64,000 nucleotides of DNA from Patagioenas fasciata (lineage: Eukaryota; Chordata; Aves; Columbiformes; Columbidae): NCBI RefSeq assembly GCF_037038585.1, contig NC_092521.1:71352898-71416897 (forward strand). Direction: 5' to 3'. A model generated the notes under the pieces. That model did not search any database. It saw only the letters and a list, made by a program, of their open reading frames with translations, and was not told the origin of the DNA. A program made the position numbers and the translations under genes. Positions 9,957 to 23,320 of the stretch are shown one piece after another. How positions within the stretch are numbered: position 1 is the stretch's first letter; the number at the start of each line of letters is the position of its first letter.

Positions 9957-12900
9957 CTAAGAATCAAAGGAAAAACATTTAAATCTGTTTGTTTTGAAAA
10001 GAATTAACCAAAGGTTTTTAAAAGCGGGTGGCAAGTGGTGCTATGTATGATTTCAATAAAGTAAAACCCATTATGTGGGATTAGAGACACTGCTAGAAAA
10101 TAAAAAACAAGTGGCACAGCTTTTAACAAACAACTTTGTGCACTGTGCAGAAAAAGGAATAACTGGCAAAACAAATCAGTGTTGTTATTTCATACAAAAA
10201 AGTATGGAAAATGTGGGTCTTTAAAATACACAGTTGGATTCTTCCTGGCTTCATTTAAGTACAGATTTAAAGAACAGAGAATGTTAAAGCATCAAACACA
10301 GGGATAAAAGCAAAGAGAGAAAAAAACGGTTTAGCTAAAAACAGTGAAGCTGATTTCCTACTGATTCCTGTAAGTTTGGCCTTAAGAAGAAAAAGTCCAA
10401 CGCACAGCTGTGTGATGTCAGGACAGCGGGAAATATCCTGCACCATGTGCCTACTGTCCTCCAAACCTGCAGCAGAGGCCATCCTCCCAGCACACAAATT
10501 GCTGAATATTACGGAGATACTGACTCCTCCCTTTCAACTTGAAAAGTCTTATTAAAGGCACACTGACTCCTTAACTCCTATAAAATAGTAAAAGTTACTA
10601 ATTCCTGATTATGGGGTAAGTTGTTACCAGTGACAGTGAGAGGAGCTTTTGCACACTAGAAAATAAAGAATACTAATAACAACAGGTATTGAAAACGAAT
10701 TGTTTGAGTTCAGAGTTTTCTATGGCACCTGCTCTATGTTCAAAAGAGAGCATTATTCTTACCATGGCCATTTCCTTTTTTTTTATGTGAATTCAGAAAA
10801 CTGAGAAGAGGAAGGTGATCGTCTGCAGTACACCATATATATATCATAGTATGCCACTGCAGTATATATAACGAGAGGCAATGAATCAAGCCACTCACAG
10901 CTTTACTACAGAACGATGTGTGGGAAGAGGACATGGGTGTTGGACAACTTTGCTGAGTGCACAAGTGAACTTCATCCACCAGAGTCCTGCTGACATTTAC
11001 AAAGACAAGAAAAAACACTACTCTTCTGGTTTGCCGTTGATTTGTACTCAGCTTGTGCTGATTTTTTTACTGCTCTTTATGCATGATGCAGAAAAATGAG
11101 TCTAATTCTGATCATGTTGAACAGAAACTACTGAACATCATGTGCAACCTACTTGCAGAGCAACATATACCTCATTACAAGAATCAGTCTATAGAGAGCT
11201 GCTTTTGCAAAATATGGGAGAGTGCTCACTGCAAGCAACACAGTTATTCTGGATTAACTCATCAGAGAGATGCTTATTCTCAAGTAGTTACCCTTCTACT
11301 ATTTAATTAGTTAGGGAACTTATCTATACTCCCAATAGCAAGAGATAGAGACAGCACATGCAAAAACCAGGCCCTGTCCAGAGAGTTCCATCTACTCATG
11401 CCCTGGATGGGATGAAATGTGCTCTAAGAACACTGGTTTTCTAGAGCCTGGCTTTTCCAAAGAGGCTCTGAGCAGCAGAGTGCAGAAGAGAGCAACCACT
11501 CTGGGCTGCCTCCCTGGGCCAAGAAGTTTACATTCAGAAAAAGAGGTCTGAATGACATGATAATACCTTGCCCTGTGAAAGCACCTCTTTCCTGAGAAAT
11601 GAGGCACTGGAAAATGTGCATCACCAAGCTACTTCTTAATTTTTATTTTTTTTTTTAAACTAAACACAAGACAGAAACATCTTCTTCAGTCATTACAGGA
11701 CTATTATCTGCTGTCTGGTGAGGTACACTGCAACAGGAATGCTTAGCACGAACATTAATGAAGTGTTAGGGTTATATGTTCAGGCTCTAATTAAGAATTT
11801 GTCTCTGTCCAGGACAGTATTTAAAGCCTCTTTAAAACTCACTGAAGACCATGAAATTAAATTTTCCTTAACTATGCTGAAACTAGATACCATGCACATT
11901 TTCCTCTTTCCTAAATTGACACTTAGCACTGAGTAGAAATATGAGGATTCAGCAAATGAAGCTATCAAACTGTAAATTCAATGGAGCTTTAATGTGGATA
12001 TGGAAATACTATAACAGAAAATTATGTCTATCAGGCTTTCTCTTGCTTATGAAAGATGTAGAGAGCAGCTACACTGACCAAAACATCTTCAGGCACAATA
12101 AGATGTGATATCTTATGTGCAAAAGGGTGGACAAACAGTCAGATCTTCTGCACAGATCCTCTGAGAATTTACTTCTTAAAATATTGGCAAACGGTTTTCA
12201 TGTTGATATGCAGATCAACCGCCCTAAAGCATAGCTTTTTTAAAATCCAAGGTCAGGCAGGCTATAGACAGGGAAAACAGCAGCATAAGGTACTATTTAC
12301 TGGCAACCCTGCTTTTGTCAGCAGTCTTTTATTGGTTAATATAATTTTAAATCATGCGGCAGTGGAAATTCAATTTTCACTGCATGCTACTGGCCAGAAC
12401 TGGGCAATTGAACTCCCAAGTATAGAAATAAAATATTTTTCCTTTGCATGGTTTGTCATTAAACTCAGAGAACCATTTTCAGAGCCTAATGCATATTGAA
12501 CTCAATTTCTAACACTATAAAATGAGATGTAAAAGGGCACCACTGTTGTCACAACAAGGTGAGTTCAGTCTAGCTCAGCAGGAAGATTTCTGCAGTAAAT
12601 AACACAAGGGACATGAAATGCTTGCATAAATGATGGATTAATTCTAGCTTGTGATTGTAGAAAACAAGAGTGGGCCTGCATTTTCCTAGTGGCTTTATAA
12701 AGGAAACAAAAGCCACAACCGGCAGAGCAGAGACCATAAGTTAGGTACGTCCTTCCAAGGTCGGTCCTTGGTCCTTTCTGAGTACCTGGTTAAGTTCAAC
12801 ATGTTATTCCTGCATCAAAATACACACGTAAGTCCCAAATATTTCCTCCTGCTTTAAAGACAACCTTACAAAATGGAAAACTGTATAGAGAATGAAAATT

Positions 12901-13198
12901 TAGCCAGCTGGAGAAGAGTGTTTAAAACCTACTCTGTGGCTTGCTTTCTGAGTTTTGTTACATTCTTGTTAACTTAGACCAAAAGTGGCATTTCAAATCT
13001 GCAACTCTTGAGAACACAGGTGTACAAAGGAAGCACGAATATGGATGTCAAGACTCATTCTTATGTCTCTATCTAGTTTCAGTTTGAGGAAACATCTCCA
13101 AATTAAGATTTTTATTTGTTTGCACTGTGATTTTCCAAGTTGCTTTCCCAAGCCCTCGCAGGAAAGCCTGGGTAGCTTTGAGCTCTTCCCTCTCATTT

Positions 13199-13222
13199 GG
13201 TTTGATTTGATTTGATTTGATG
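13199..13222. repeat. (TTTGA)n microsatellite
   Basis: About four and a half copies of TTTGA occur in tandem. Confidence 0.85.
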
Positions 13223-14457
13223 AGGATATTTTTTTAATATAAAGGAAACACAAAGGCTTTAAGCCATCTCGATCTCAGTAAAAAAAATGAAGAAAGTAGA
13301 GATTAGAATAAGATCTAGCAGATCACAAGAACTAACCAAAGGAAGATAACAGAGGTTGTACTGCAACTATACATAATCAAAAATAGCTGCATTGGGATCA
13401 GTTTCATTTAAGAGATTCATTAATGCCAAATTCCCTCCAAATTAAGAGTGGGTTAATGAAAGGTCAGCCTAAGTAAAATGAAAAGAGAGGGAGAGGAAAA
13501 AAAGGATTGGAGCAATTCTGATGTCTGGACAGATGTGTTTTCTGCTCCTAAGCAGGAAAGAAAACAGTCTGTAAATGTATACAGAGGGAAAGAAAAAGGA
13601 GTAGAAGTTTGCTTCCTTAATACAATCCCTTCTGAGGACTCTGTCTGCACTGAAAACCTTGACAATTCCTCATCTAGAGAAGATGAAACCATCTGAGCCT
13701 TCTTTGTATTCTCTGCAGGGGAAAAAATTACAACTGTGACATGCTGCTTGCTGTTTTCTCTATAATCATGAAAAAAATCCCATTAAAAACATCATAAAGC
13801 TGTCCATAAGCCACATCATAATTATAAGTGTGGTATTGTGGGATTCCTCTCTTCCTTGATCTTCATAACTGCCTTGGTCCTTTGACTGTGAGATGCTTTT
13901 TCTTTTTGTGTGTTTCATAAAGAACTATCTCCTCCTAAAAATAGCTTTAAATGTAGTGAAAACTCAGACTAAATGAATCAACTATAGATGAGAAAATAAA
14001 AGAGAATGAAATTCTTGAAGTCAAACACCAGGTAGATTACAACTGTGCAAATTATGAAGACAGTTATCTCAGAAAGAGGAATCAGTATATGAAACATCAA
14101 GGTGTAAAACATAGTCATTAAAACCTCCTTGCCTTGGCTCTAATAGCAGCTACACACATATAAAACTGGTGATGCCTTTTGGAAAGAGTACATCGATGAG
14201 GTAAGGTTTCTTTAAAAGTTAAAGAGGATCCCTACTACCACGTAAGCAGGAGCAAGGGTGGCTGTAAGTAAAATTACAGTGTCATCAGTGATGTCACAGG
14301 GAGAAGTTCGTTCTTCTCAGGCATCATTGCTGCCATTAAGAAATTATTTTATCAAAAAAATCCAAAGGAACCCACCGCTCCAAACATGTAGCTATGAGCA
14401 CAGTAAGCTGGCAGCCTGATTTATGACCTCCAACAACACTCAGGATCTTTAACTCAA

Positions 14458-14503
14458 TAGTAATAATAATAATAATAATAATAACAACAACAACAATAAC
14501 AAC
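14458..14503. repeat. (TAA)n then (CAA)n compound microsatellite
   Basis: About nine TAA units run into about five CAA units with a small interruption. This pattern is typical of a compound trinucleotide repeat that gained a C-for-T variant and expanded it. Confidence 0.9.
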
Positions 14504-15287
14504 TCTGGCCCATTAAGTATAACCATGAAACACATGGCTATTTTGATTTCCTAGTCGTATGTCGATCTTCTGTGCACTTTAAAAGATCTATATTTAATTT
14601 CATTCACCCTAAGATTTGTATATGACTAGACTCTAATTTTTAAGGAATTTACACTAACAAATTTCTAACTTCTATGGGCTTTTCACCTTCTCCTTCCCCA
14701 AAGCACAAATGAGTACTTTGGACAACATTTGATTTTAATGCAAAACCACTACTTATAATATAGAACACCAGAAAATATAAAGAAAGGAGAGAAAATGTAA
14801 CCTCATTTTTTAAGGAGAAACACTCTTACTAGCACTCAGACCTGCTAAATTCATCGTATTTGGTTGGCAGTAAAAAAACAAAACAAAAAACAAAACGATG
14901 TGGAACTAGAAAATTGTGCACAATGCAAGCCTTTGTGAGCCATGTGATCTTTTCACCAGCACTTGCTGTCGTTCTCTCCTTGGTTAATGCGTTGAGCTAG
15001 TTGGTTGAGTTCTGTTTTGCACAGTGTTGTCAGCATTGGGAGAGGAGCCATGTCATAACCATGTTTCGGCACAGCATCTATTATAGCAAAATAGCAATTC
15101 TGCTCCCAGCTGCTGCCTCTGGGTGACTGCAATGCCAGCATCAGGAGTGTGCTGATTGATTACAGCTTGTCCTGCAACTTCTCTGGGACAGGTCTCCTTT
15201 TATCATATATACTCAACAGGGAAGATCATTATACAATTGAAAATCATAATATTATCTCCACCAGTTTTGCTAACCAAGTAAACAAAC

Positions 15288-15382
15288 CTTGTTAACCAAG
15301 GTCATTGTGTAAACCAGTAGTTCGGTATCAACCCCATCCTTCTCCTCCAGGATCTCCATGATGTTGGACCACGGCTTGGCTC
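15288..15382 (-). CDS. FHOD3: FHOD3 coding exon, FH3 region (third exon in window)
   Basis: This is a 95-bp exon. Its acceptor is ttctgcttttcctctag. The donor, AAG|GTTTGT, is weaker than the GTRAGT donors elsewhere in the gene. Two leading bases (GA) complete a glycine codon. Then 31 codons begin [20 protein letters not shown] and end TLVNK in phase 0. The [23 protein letters not shown] type of sequence is characteristic of the FHOD FH3 domain. A palindromic DNA-transposon remnant (15521-15712) lies about 140 bp upstream of the acceptor in the same transcript. The non-consensus donor could make inclusion sensitive to splicing factors, but that is inference. Confidence 0.94.
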
Positions 15383-15520
15383 CTAGAGGAAAAGCAGAAA
15401 CCATTGTTGACAGTAATCAAAATGGAAAGCTGTGGCATCCACATTTATCCAAGAAGTAGCATGAGTTGGAATATGTGGCCAGGTGGAAAATGAATTGGAA
15501 AGATCCAGCTCCCTCTACAG

Positions 15521-15712
15521 CAGGGGTATCAAACTCATTTTAACCGGAGGCTGCATCAGTCTCGCGGTTGCCTTCAAGGGGCTGAATGTAATTTTAGGAC
15601 TATATAGATGTAACTACTCCTACATTTATACAGTCCTAAAATTACATTCAGCCCATTGAAGGCAAACATGAGGCTGATGCGGCCCTCGGGGAAAATAAGT
15701 TTGATATGCTTG
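15521..15712. mobile_element. hAT-like palindromic MITE, 192 bp
   Basis: Two 92-bp arms (15521-15612 and 15621-15712) are inverted repeats of each other around an 8-nt loop. I count about 16 mismatches by hand, roughly 83% identity, including an identical core CTGAATGTAATTTTAGGACT. The left end starts CAGGGGTATCAAACT, like hAT-superfamily terminal repeats. The flanking 8 bp on the left, CTCTACAG, fits the hAT target preference nTCTAnAn. The right flank is CTCTGGTC, which shares only the first four bases, so any target duplication has decayed. The element has no coding capacity. I recognise the general type (CAGGGGTnTCAAACTCATTTT repeats of amniotes) but cannot give a family name with certainty. 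Confidence 0.85.
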
Positions 15713-16486
15713 CTCTGGTCTCCCCAGCTTCACTGAGAGTGAAGTTAAGGCAGACAGCAAAGGCATCGTAAGGCAGGGATCTAAAATATGCCACGTGGAC
15801 TAGAGGTATCCCTAGAGGTATCTATTTCTCTCCCTTTGATGATGAAGGAAGCTTTGTTAGCCCAGTTTGATTAACACCGAACTTCTGAATACCAGGTGAG
15901 AGGAATTTTACTTCACCTATCATAGGTTTACATAGGCTTTGATAAATGTTCTACAAAAATCTATATGGTAATGCTTTCAGTGCACTTGTTGTGCACATGC
16001 CTAGAGATATTACTGAGCTACGCTGCATTAAATCCTGTTAACAAAACAAAGTGGCAGAGAAACACAGTTTTCTCAAATTACAGTCTGTGTGTCTTGGATA
16101 AACAGAATGATCAATGAGAGGAAGATTTTTGCCTTGGTTCTTACACAAATTATTTTAGTAAGTATCTTCTCTACAGAACTTTCAGATATGTTCCTCTCAT
16201 TTTTCCACTAAGTCAAAATTTTTGCTTCTAGTTATGATGTATTGGCTTGATTTGCATATTGATTTGCATTTGCATGGTTATCTGATGCCTAAACCCAAGT
16301 GGCCCAGTGAGTTCTTGTGCCAAAAACATCAGACAGGCAACACCAGACCCACTCAAGATAATCTCTTGTGTGGAAGGCACCTTGTAAAACCATCCTATTT
16401 CATTCGGCAAAAAGCAGATGGTTGCATTTACCAAAGAAAAGAAAACAAAACACGTAACTACTTTATCTAAGAAATGGAAATAAATA

Positions 16487-16557
16487 ATCATAGAGTCATT
16501 TTGGTAGGAAAATACTATAATTCAGTGTTTTGTTTGGAATAAAGTTAACCCTGACTT
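16487..16557 (-). mobile_element. decayed CR1 3' terminus
   Basis: The sequence reads TCATAGAGTCATTTTGGTAGG and then GTTAACCCTGACTTG. This aligns with the reverse complement of the 3' UTR of the CR1 copy ending at 6152, including the GTTAACC segment. Only the last 70 bp or so are recognisable. It is an old, minimal insertion in the sense orientation of FHOD3. Confidence 0.65.
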
Positions 16558-19500
16558 GAGGATACTCAATTCAACTTCACAAGCACAACTGTGAGTCTTT
16601 GAATTTCAGAGGGAAACACGGAGTTCTCCAACAGCCCACATCCCCTAAACATGATAGGGATGACTATAGTGTGAGTATAATCCAGCAGTAAAATGCAAAT
16701 ATTTCATCACAACCACCTGTTGCTGACTGATCCGTAATCCCGAGGTTAAACCTCTGCATTACTTTCATCATGATAATGGCCATTGTCTATTCATGCTTAT
16801 GTTTTATATATAACCTGCTACACAGACACCAAATCTCTGCTACCCAAGGACCTCTGTTTTCAAGATGATAGCAGTGCAGTATGTGGAAAAACCTGTGCAT
16901 TAACGAATGCACAGACAGCAATATTTCTCCTGTTTTCTCTCCCCCACTTTTTGAGACAGTCTCTGATCTTTACTACTGAATAATAAATCAGAACTTCCTG
17001 ATCTTGAGCAAAATCAAAGAAGGGAGTGTTCACTCACAGCTCCCCAGATGTATTTATGTGCACTACTAATTAAATACTTATCCAAATACACAGCTGTAAT
17101 GAAAACACACTAGACACCTCTATACTAGCTTCTCTATATTACCAGACATTTTGTGCAGTACATGTTCAAAAGACATGTGGAACAAATTCACTCGGTTCAC
17201 AAATGATATATGATCAGCAGGAATGATATCCTCAGTACAAAAATGTCTTCCTGTGGTTTCTAGTGAAAAATAAAAGTGGAAGAAAATAAGAAAGAGAAAC
17301 AAAATGGGGAAACTATGCAAGTCTGATTTATAACAACGTCATTTGGAAAAAAGCGAGTTGACAACAACATAAAAAACCAATTATTTAATCAACTGCATTA
17401 TTCCTTACAGGGAAAGATGCCTGTATTTTGCAGGCAGGCTTTATTCTTCCTGGAGCAATCTTGTTTTTTAAAGACAGAATCCTGGTGTTTGTTTTTGTTG
17501 TTGTTGTTTTGGATTTTTTTTGCCTGAATGTCTCCACAGTTTTCCATTATAATAAAATATTTTCAGGATCATCTTGCTGTTTTCCTGCAAGGACGAGCCA
17601 TGATTTTTTTTCTACCTATGCCATGTCTCTCTTTCAGAATACAATTTTTAAAAATTGTTAATCAGGCACACTTCTTAGTAAGGCAGTCCTATCTTTCATC
17701 CATCTTTCAAAGCCTTTAATTAAGGTGCTGCTACTAAACTGAGGCAATTTCCAAAATCTAGCATTAAATTCAAAATTCATCTATTCCCTTACTAAAATCA
17801 AGAGGAGGCTGTACTATCAATGACTTCGATAGAGCTACTCCAATTTGTACCAGACCGAACCTTTATTTTCAAATGCTATTTTCCTCATTATGATCTCAAG
17901 CTGAACTGTCAAGCGGAAACAGTCATAAGCCTGCCCATTCACCTGGGGACATGGAGTGGAAGTTGCACCACGAACTTACTGCATTACTATACTTGGGCTA
18001 ACATTCCTTGCTAATATATAATGAGAGCCTATAGTTTCCATGCTATGATCCGGAGAGCACGGGATATGGGCAGATCCAGAGCAAGTGTCTGCTCTCATTC
18101 ACTCTCATGCTCTGAGCTTGGATTTCCAAATATGTTGTTCCTGGAGAGTCCCCACTTAACGTTGAGACCACAAACTGGAGCTGACGTGAAAAATATGATT
18201 TTCAAGGCAATATTTTTGTCATGATAGTTTGACAGTGAAAAAACTCCTTCTCCTTTCAAGCTGCACAGAAAAACTTTGTGAAAAATACCTTGGAATATCA
18301 TACACTAAAAAAAACTGATGACTTTTCTAAACCCGTTGATTGCTGTACTAAAACAATGACACTCACACAAGAGATATGAAAAACATGATGTATATTTTCC
18401 CTTTTCCTTTAAAAGGCTATTTGTATTGTGGAGAATTTGAAAAGCTTTCCATTTATAGACAAAGAGGAACTTTTGAGGAAACTATTATGCAGAGCTAAAA
18501 TCTGCATCTTCCATTTTCAGTGTAATGGTCAAAATATAACAAATCCTGAAAAATCTAGACTCAAATCTAGGTTTGGCAATGCATACACATTTCTAGTAAA
18601 AACTGTACATCTATTTAATATTTGTATATTACGGAGTTTATTTTTATAAATCATTTAAACTTGCCAATTTTTAAAAAGGTTTACTTTCCAGCCTGTCTCC
18701 TCCACCTGATTGTGATGTAGAAGAATGACGATGTAAAAGAATGATGATGTGGCACCCCAGCAATTCTTCGGGGAGCAGACTGGGATGTTCCCGTAGGGTT
18801 ATGACTTCCATGCAGGACTCGCGGCAAAATTGATGAGAGCGATGAAACAAGCTCACTGAAGTGAAACAGCAGAGGTCGAGTTTTGTGTGTGTTCTCCTGC
18901 CTTCTAATGGGTGAAATGAGAATTGCTCGTCTGCCTTCCACAGGCTTCTCGCTGGTCACAGCTCACTATCCTGGTTACTCCCACAGGAAGGCTGGACCCT
19001 CAACCCTGATGCTACTACACATTGCAAGCAGCCATGCATGGAGTATAAACACGTGGAGAACTATGGGGTTGCAATAATTAAGCCCATATTATATTGCTAC
19101 AGTCTATTGAATAATGTTGCCCATTGTTTAAAGCTTCAGTCTTTTCTCACTTTCTCTTTTAAATGTTTTTACACGTGAAACTCAGAAAAATAAAATAAAA
19201 ATTAATGTCCTATACAAAATCTTGACATCATGACTAACCAGGACATGCACTGTATGTATAAAACATGAAAAGTCTTACATCAGGCCAGAACCATGCATGA
19301 AGACTGCCACCATCTTACAGATTGCCCATCTCTAGTTGCCATAGGATGGAAATATATCGATACTTTTGGAAAGACCTCAACATCTTGTATTCCTGGTTAT
19401 TTAAATACGTGTGAACGTACAGCCTTCCATCAAACCCACCATATGGGCATTAATATACTGGATATCTAGCTACGTGTGAAATGGCAGGAAAAGTGGAGAT

Positions 19501-21766
19501 ACTGATAATATGAGCCATTTACAAATAATTAAACAAGAAATCAGAATTCACACATAGTATGTGACAGTGTCCAGGTCAGCCACAGAGCTTTAATCTCTTG
19601 TCTGAAAAAATGCTCATGATAAGCAGCTCCAGACAGCAGAGTGCAATGTCAGCTCTGCTCTCCAGAGCCTGCACAGTCTTGCTATGCCTAAACTGAAAAG
19701 AGATCAAATTCCTCTGGGGCTCTGAAACAAGAAATGCTGGGGATCTAGATGGAAGTATAACGAGAAGTTATTTCCTATATGATGAGGGCCATGCAGTTAT
19801 TCACTTATGGTCTGCTTGTATCTGGTGGCACTTCCGTGAATCTCTGCACTTCAGTTTGCATCTGGATGTATTCTTGCATAGAAACCACAGATGGGATCAC
19901 TTTGAAACCAGGCTGAATTATTATGGGGTTCTTTATGTTAATCATGTGTGGTACACATGTTGAAGAATTATGTCATATCTCATCACCTTGTATGTACATG
20001 AAATATTGGACTTTTTTCAAAGCAGTGCTAAGCTTAATTATATACCTGCAAGATTTATGACAACATTTCAAGAAAAGGCACATCACTTTTTCTTCCTCTG
20101 TATTTCTCTTCCATTAAATCAGTCATTAAAGACAGGTACTCCTCAGTTATAAGCCATTCATTTCAAAACATAAATTAAAACATAGCACATCCACAGCCAA
20201 AAGCGAAGGGCTGTTACACTGATGACCTAAGATAGGAACTAAGTCTAAACCAAGAAAAAAGCTAAGTATAACTGCTTAATAATAAGAATAATTAAAAAAA
20301 AATAAAAAAAAAAAGGAAAGAAAACAGAGTATTTGGGGCTAAGTTATTTACAAGAATTCATGAGACAATCTGCCAACCCACAGGTATGAGAATTCGCATA
20401 AACCCTGTCCTCATGATCCTAACAAGTATCCATCTAACTAAATCACTTTTTTTCATGTTTTCTATTGTTACAGAACTTGTTTTATTACTTTGGGCATGTA
20501 ACTGTTTGCCTGAGGCTGTTTTACAGATACAGAAGGAAAACACAGTTCATGATAGTGTGTCTAGGGTCCTAATTTCTCTCCCTTGTTTTCTGTAATGAGG
20601 TTTATTAGCATGTGAACAGATGGCAATTTGAATATGTTGTGAATACCAGTGAGTTCACAGAGCTGAGGAAATACTAAGACTGACTGTAAAAATAAATCAT
20701 AGTGCTCACAATTACATGAATATTGTAATTACGTTTCTGCTTATGGCATTGTAAGGCTTATTGGTTTTAATTCAAAACAGAGAGCCAACCTGAAGTGTCC
20801 ACCATTCAGAGGGTTACACTGGTTTTCAATTGACCCTGTCTGTTGCCCTGCCATACAAGAGAATCTGGGTGTTTTTTTCAGTCTTTTCCACACACTCCTA
20901 GCTGAAAGCAAAACCTGGTTACTTTCTCCTATTTCTGGCACCACCTTTCTCCCCATCCCCCAACTATTTTTGTTTCACTTTTACCATATCAAGTCGCTCA
21001 AACAAGTTCAGCATGGAGGCAGTTGTTCCACAGAGGGGATCTCACTTTGAACCTCCATGTGTTTGAGACCACAACAATGGCTCTCCCAACCTCAAAAAGT
21101 TTCCTTGAGGCAAAGGAATGTTTTGCATCAAGAGAAAATGCCCCAGGAGCTTAGCAATGGCTTTGTGGGAAGAACAAAAAAGAACCATTTTTCTTCTATT
21201 TATTTGTAAAAAATACAGTATACATATTCAAGTATTTTTCATGAGCCTGAAGGGTAACAGATTTCATCGCATAATATCTGCTCAAGGGCTTTATTTTAAT
21301 GTAACAACAGATGGTTTTGCTTTTACTATAAAGCCTGTACTATTACTGACCTCGTCTTTCTCTTCAAAGGGATTACACTGATTAGATATCATTTTCTCTT
21401 CTAAATCAGGCTTCTGCTTCTCAGAAGGAAGTGGAAAGGTGGCCTGGCCCGAAGGAGCCTCCAAGGTTGGAAGACGCAACAGGGTTCACTTTGTGTGGGG
21501 GTGCAGGGAAGGGTCAATGATGGTGGTGCACAGGGAGGCTGCCGGGCTCCTTGGCTTTTCACTCTTCACTTTCCCACTATAATTCATTCCTCAAAACAAT
21601 CTTAAATTGCATGAATACTTACAATAAGCTTTTAATCGAGAAATGAAGGGTATGTTGCACAAAGCAGGCATCACGACAGCAACCCCAGAACCACTGAAAT
21701 CAGTGACAAAATGCCACCCTGATCTCAGTGGTGCTGGAATTTTTCCCCCCAAGCAAGGCTACTCAC

Positions 21767-21878
21767 CTCTCTTTTCATCAACGGTAGATACTGCCTGGAT
21801 TAAAAGCGGTGCATTGGATTCGGTGTACTCCACAAAGACCAGCAGCAGCTTCAGCGCCGTCTTCACCACCAGGCGGAA
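21767..21878 (-). CDS. FHOD3: FHOD3 coding exon, FH3 region (second exon in window)
   Basis: This is a 112-bp exon. Its acceptor is ctttccttccag and its donor is AGAGAG|GTGAGT. It opens in phase 0, matching the preceding exon, with [20 protein letters not shown]. It has 37 codons ending STVDEKR plus one base, so it closes in phase 1. The leucine- and valine-rich helical content fits an armadillo-type repeat of the formin FH3 domain. The exon is visibly more GC-rich than the intron around it. The first base of the following codon is G, and joining to the next exon gives glycine. Splice sites, phase and recognisable FHOD sequence all agree. Confidence 0.94.
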
Positions 21879-23286
21879 CTGGAAGGAAAGAGTGCAACTT
21901 GTCATTCAGCAAACCACAACATTTCCAGATGTGCGACATGACACTGGGCAAGACGCAAGCGCAGCGATCCAGATCTAGTAATAACACATGAATGGAAGAG
22001 ATTAAGCTGTGCTAGGACTGAGAAAATGAAAGGTAGCCAGTTGGCTGAAAATCATATTCACCAGGCAGTGCTTTCCTAGGGAAGACTCAATAGTCAATCC
22101 AAACGAAAGGTTAACGCTGCCACATGTAATACAAGGTTGAACACCTCACCTACGCGTGCACCTCTGCATATCTCCAACATGGCTGTCCAAGTCTGATGTA
22201 CATAGAATGTACTGAGCTAAGAACATATATATTCCTCTATTTCTCAGCACAACATTTATTTCCCCCTTTCACTGTGAGCTTTTAATGTTGTCAAATTGCT
22301 GTATGATGGGATGGTTCTCTCCTCATGCTTTCTTCTTTTCTTATAATGTTACTATTCAACGGTTAAATTATTAAACAGATCAATCTTCCCCATTTAACAC
22401 AACTTGGGAGAAAACGTGTTTAATCTCCAACTATCCCCCCCTGACACAAAATGTGTCATTTACTGGAACTGGGCATTCCACCTGCAGGTTTTCAAACTCA
22501 AGCTTTTATGTACATCCTCAGGAGCGTGAACTGAGCAAAGACTCAACACTGGTAAAATGGACCGACTGGAAATCAATAGCCAAACTCTAAGAGTTTTATC
22601 ACAGAACTCCTGTTTCCAGAGAGGACCATTAGACTACTAGATTAATTTTCAAAGCGCTGAGTAGGAATTTTCAGGGACTTGCTTGGCATGATCAGGTATG
22701 TGAAAAACAAACAAACAAACCAAAACACCAAACTTCTTTACTTAAGGGAATATTTGGAGCTTTTAATAAGAAGAGATGAGAAAAAGGAGGACGTTATAAC
22801 AGGCAGGGCTCTACATGCCCAGATGAGAGAACTTTTACTAAGAGAATTGATTCTAGGTCAAATGTGTTATATCCTCAATCTAAATAATGGATTTAAAGCC
22901 ACATAAAATACGATACACTTCTGGTCCCAGAAGCACAATTTCCCATCTACTGCAACTGAATCAGGCTCCAGAAAAACTTGTATTTGTACCTTTACTGTAT
23001 TTTTCTGCTGTCTTGTTCTGCAACAAATCTATCCAGCAGCGTGCAAGATTTTAACGAGACAGCTGTAGTAATGTGGTCATTACTCTCTCCTTTGCCATTG
23101 ACAGATTTTTAAATCTACTTTAGGGTACATTCACGTAGAGATAAGCCACACTTCAAAAATCCCTGTCTTTGTCTCACTACATTAAGTCAGTAGGCAGTCT
23201 GACACAAAACCACCTGGTTATTAAAACGTCTCACGTGGAAGGAAAAAAAAAAGTCATTATCCTGTACTGCTAAACTGTTTCAGGGA

Positions 23287-23320
23287 AATATATATATGTG
23301 TGTGTATATATATACATATT
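23287..23320. repeat. (TA)n/(TG)n microsatellite
   Basis: An alternating purine-pyrimidine tract ATATATATATGTGTGTGTAT continues as ATATATACATAT. Confidence 0.88.

Larger units (their letters stand above)
9957..15287 (-). other. FHOD3 intron between third and fourth exons
   Basis: This is a 5,331-bp phase-0 intron with a weak GTTTGT donor and a TTCTTAG acceptor. It contains a short TTTGA pentanucleotide repeat and a TAA/CAA repeat. No CR1 or other transposon was recognised, which makes it unusually clean compared with the 33-kb intron. No extra exon was found. Confidence 0.78.
15383..21766 (-). other. FHOD3 intron between second and third exons
   Basis: This is a 6,384-bp phase-1 intron, GTGAGT to CTCTAG. 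It contains a palindromic hAT-like MITE (15521-15712) and a short decayed CR1 terminus (16487-16557). A-rich tracts occur near 20292-20320. No additional exon was recognised. Confidence 0.78.
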
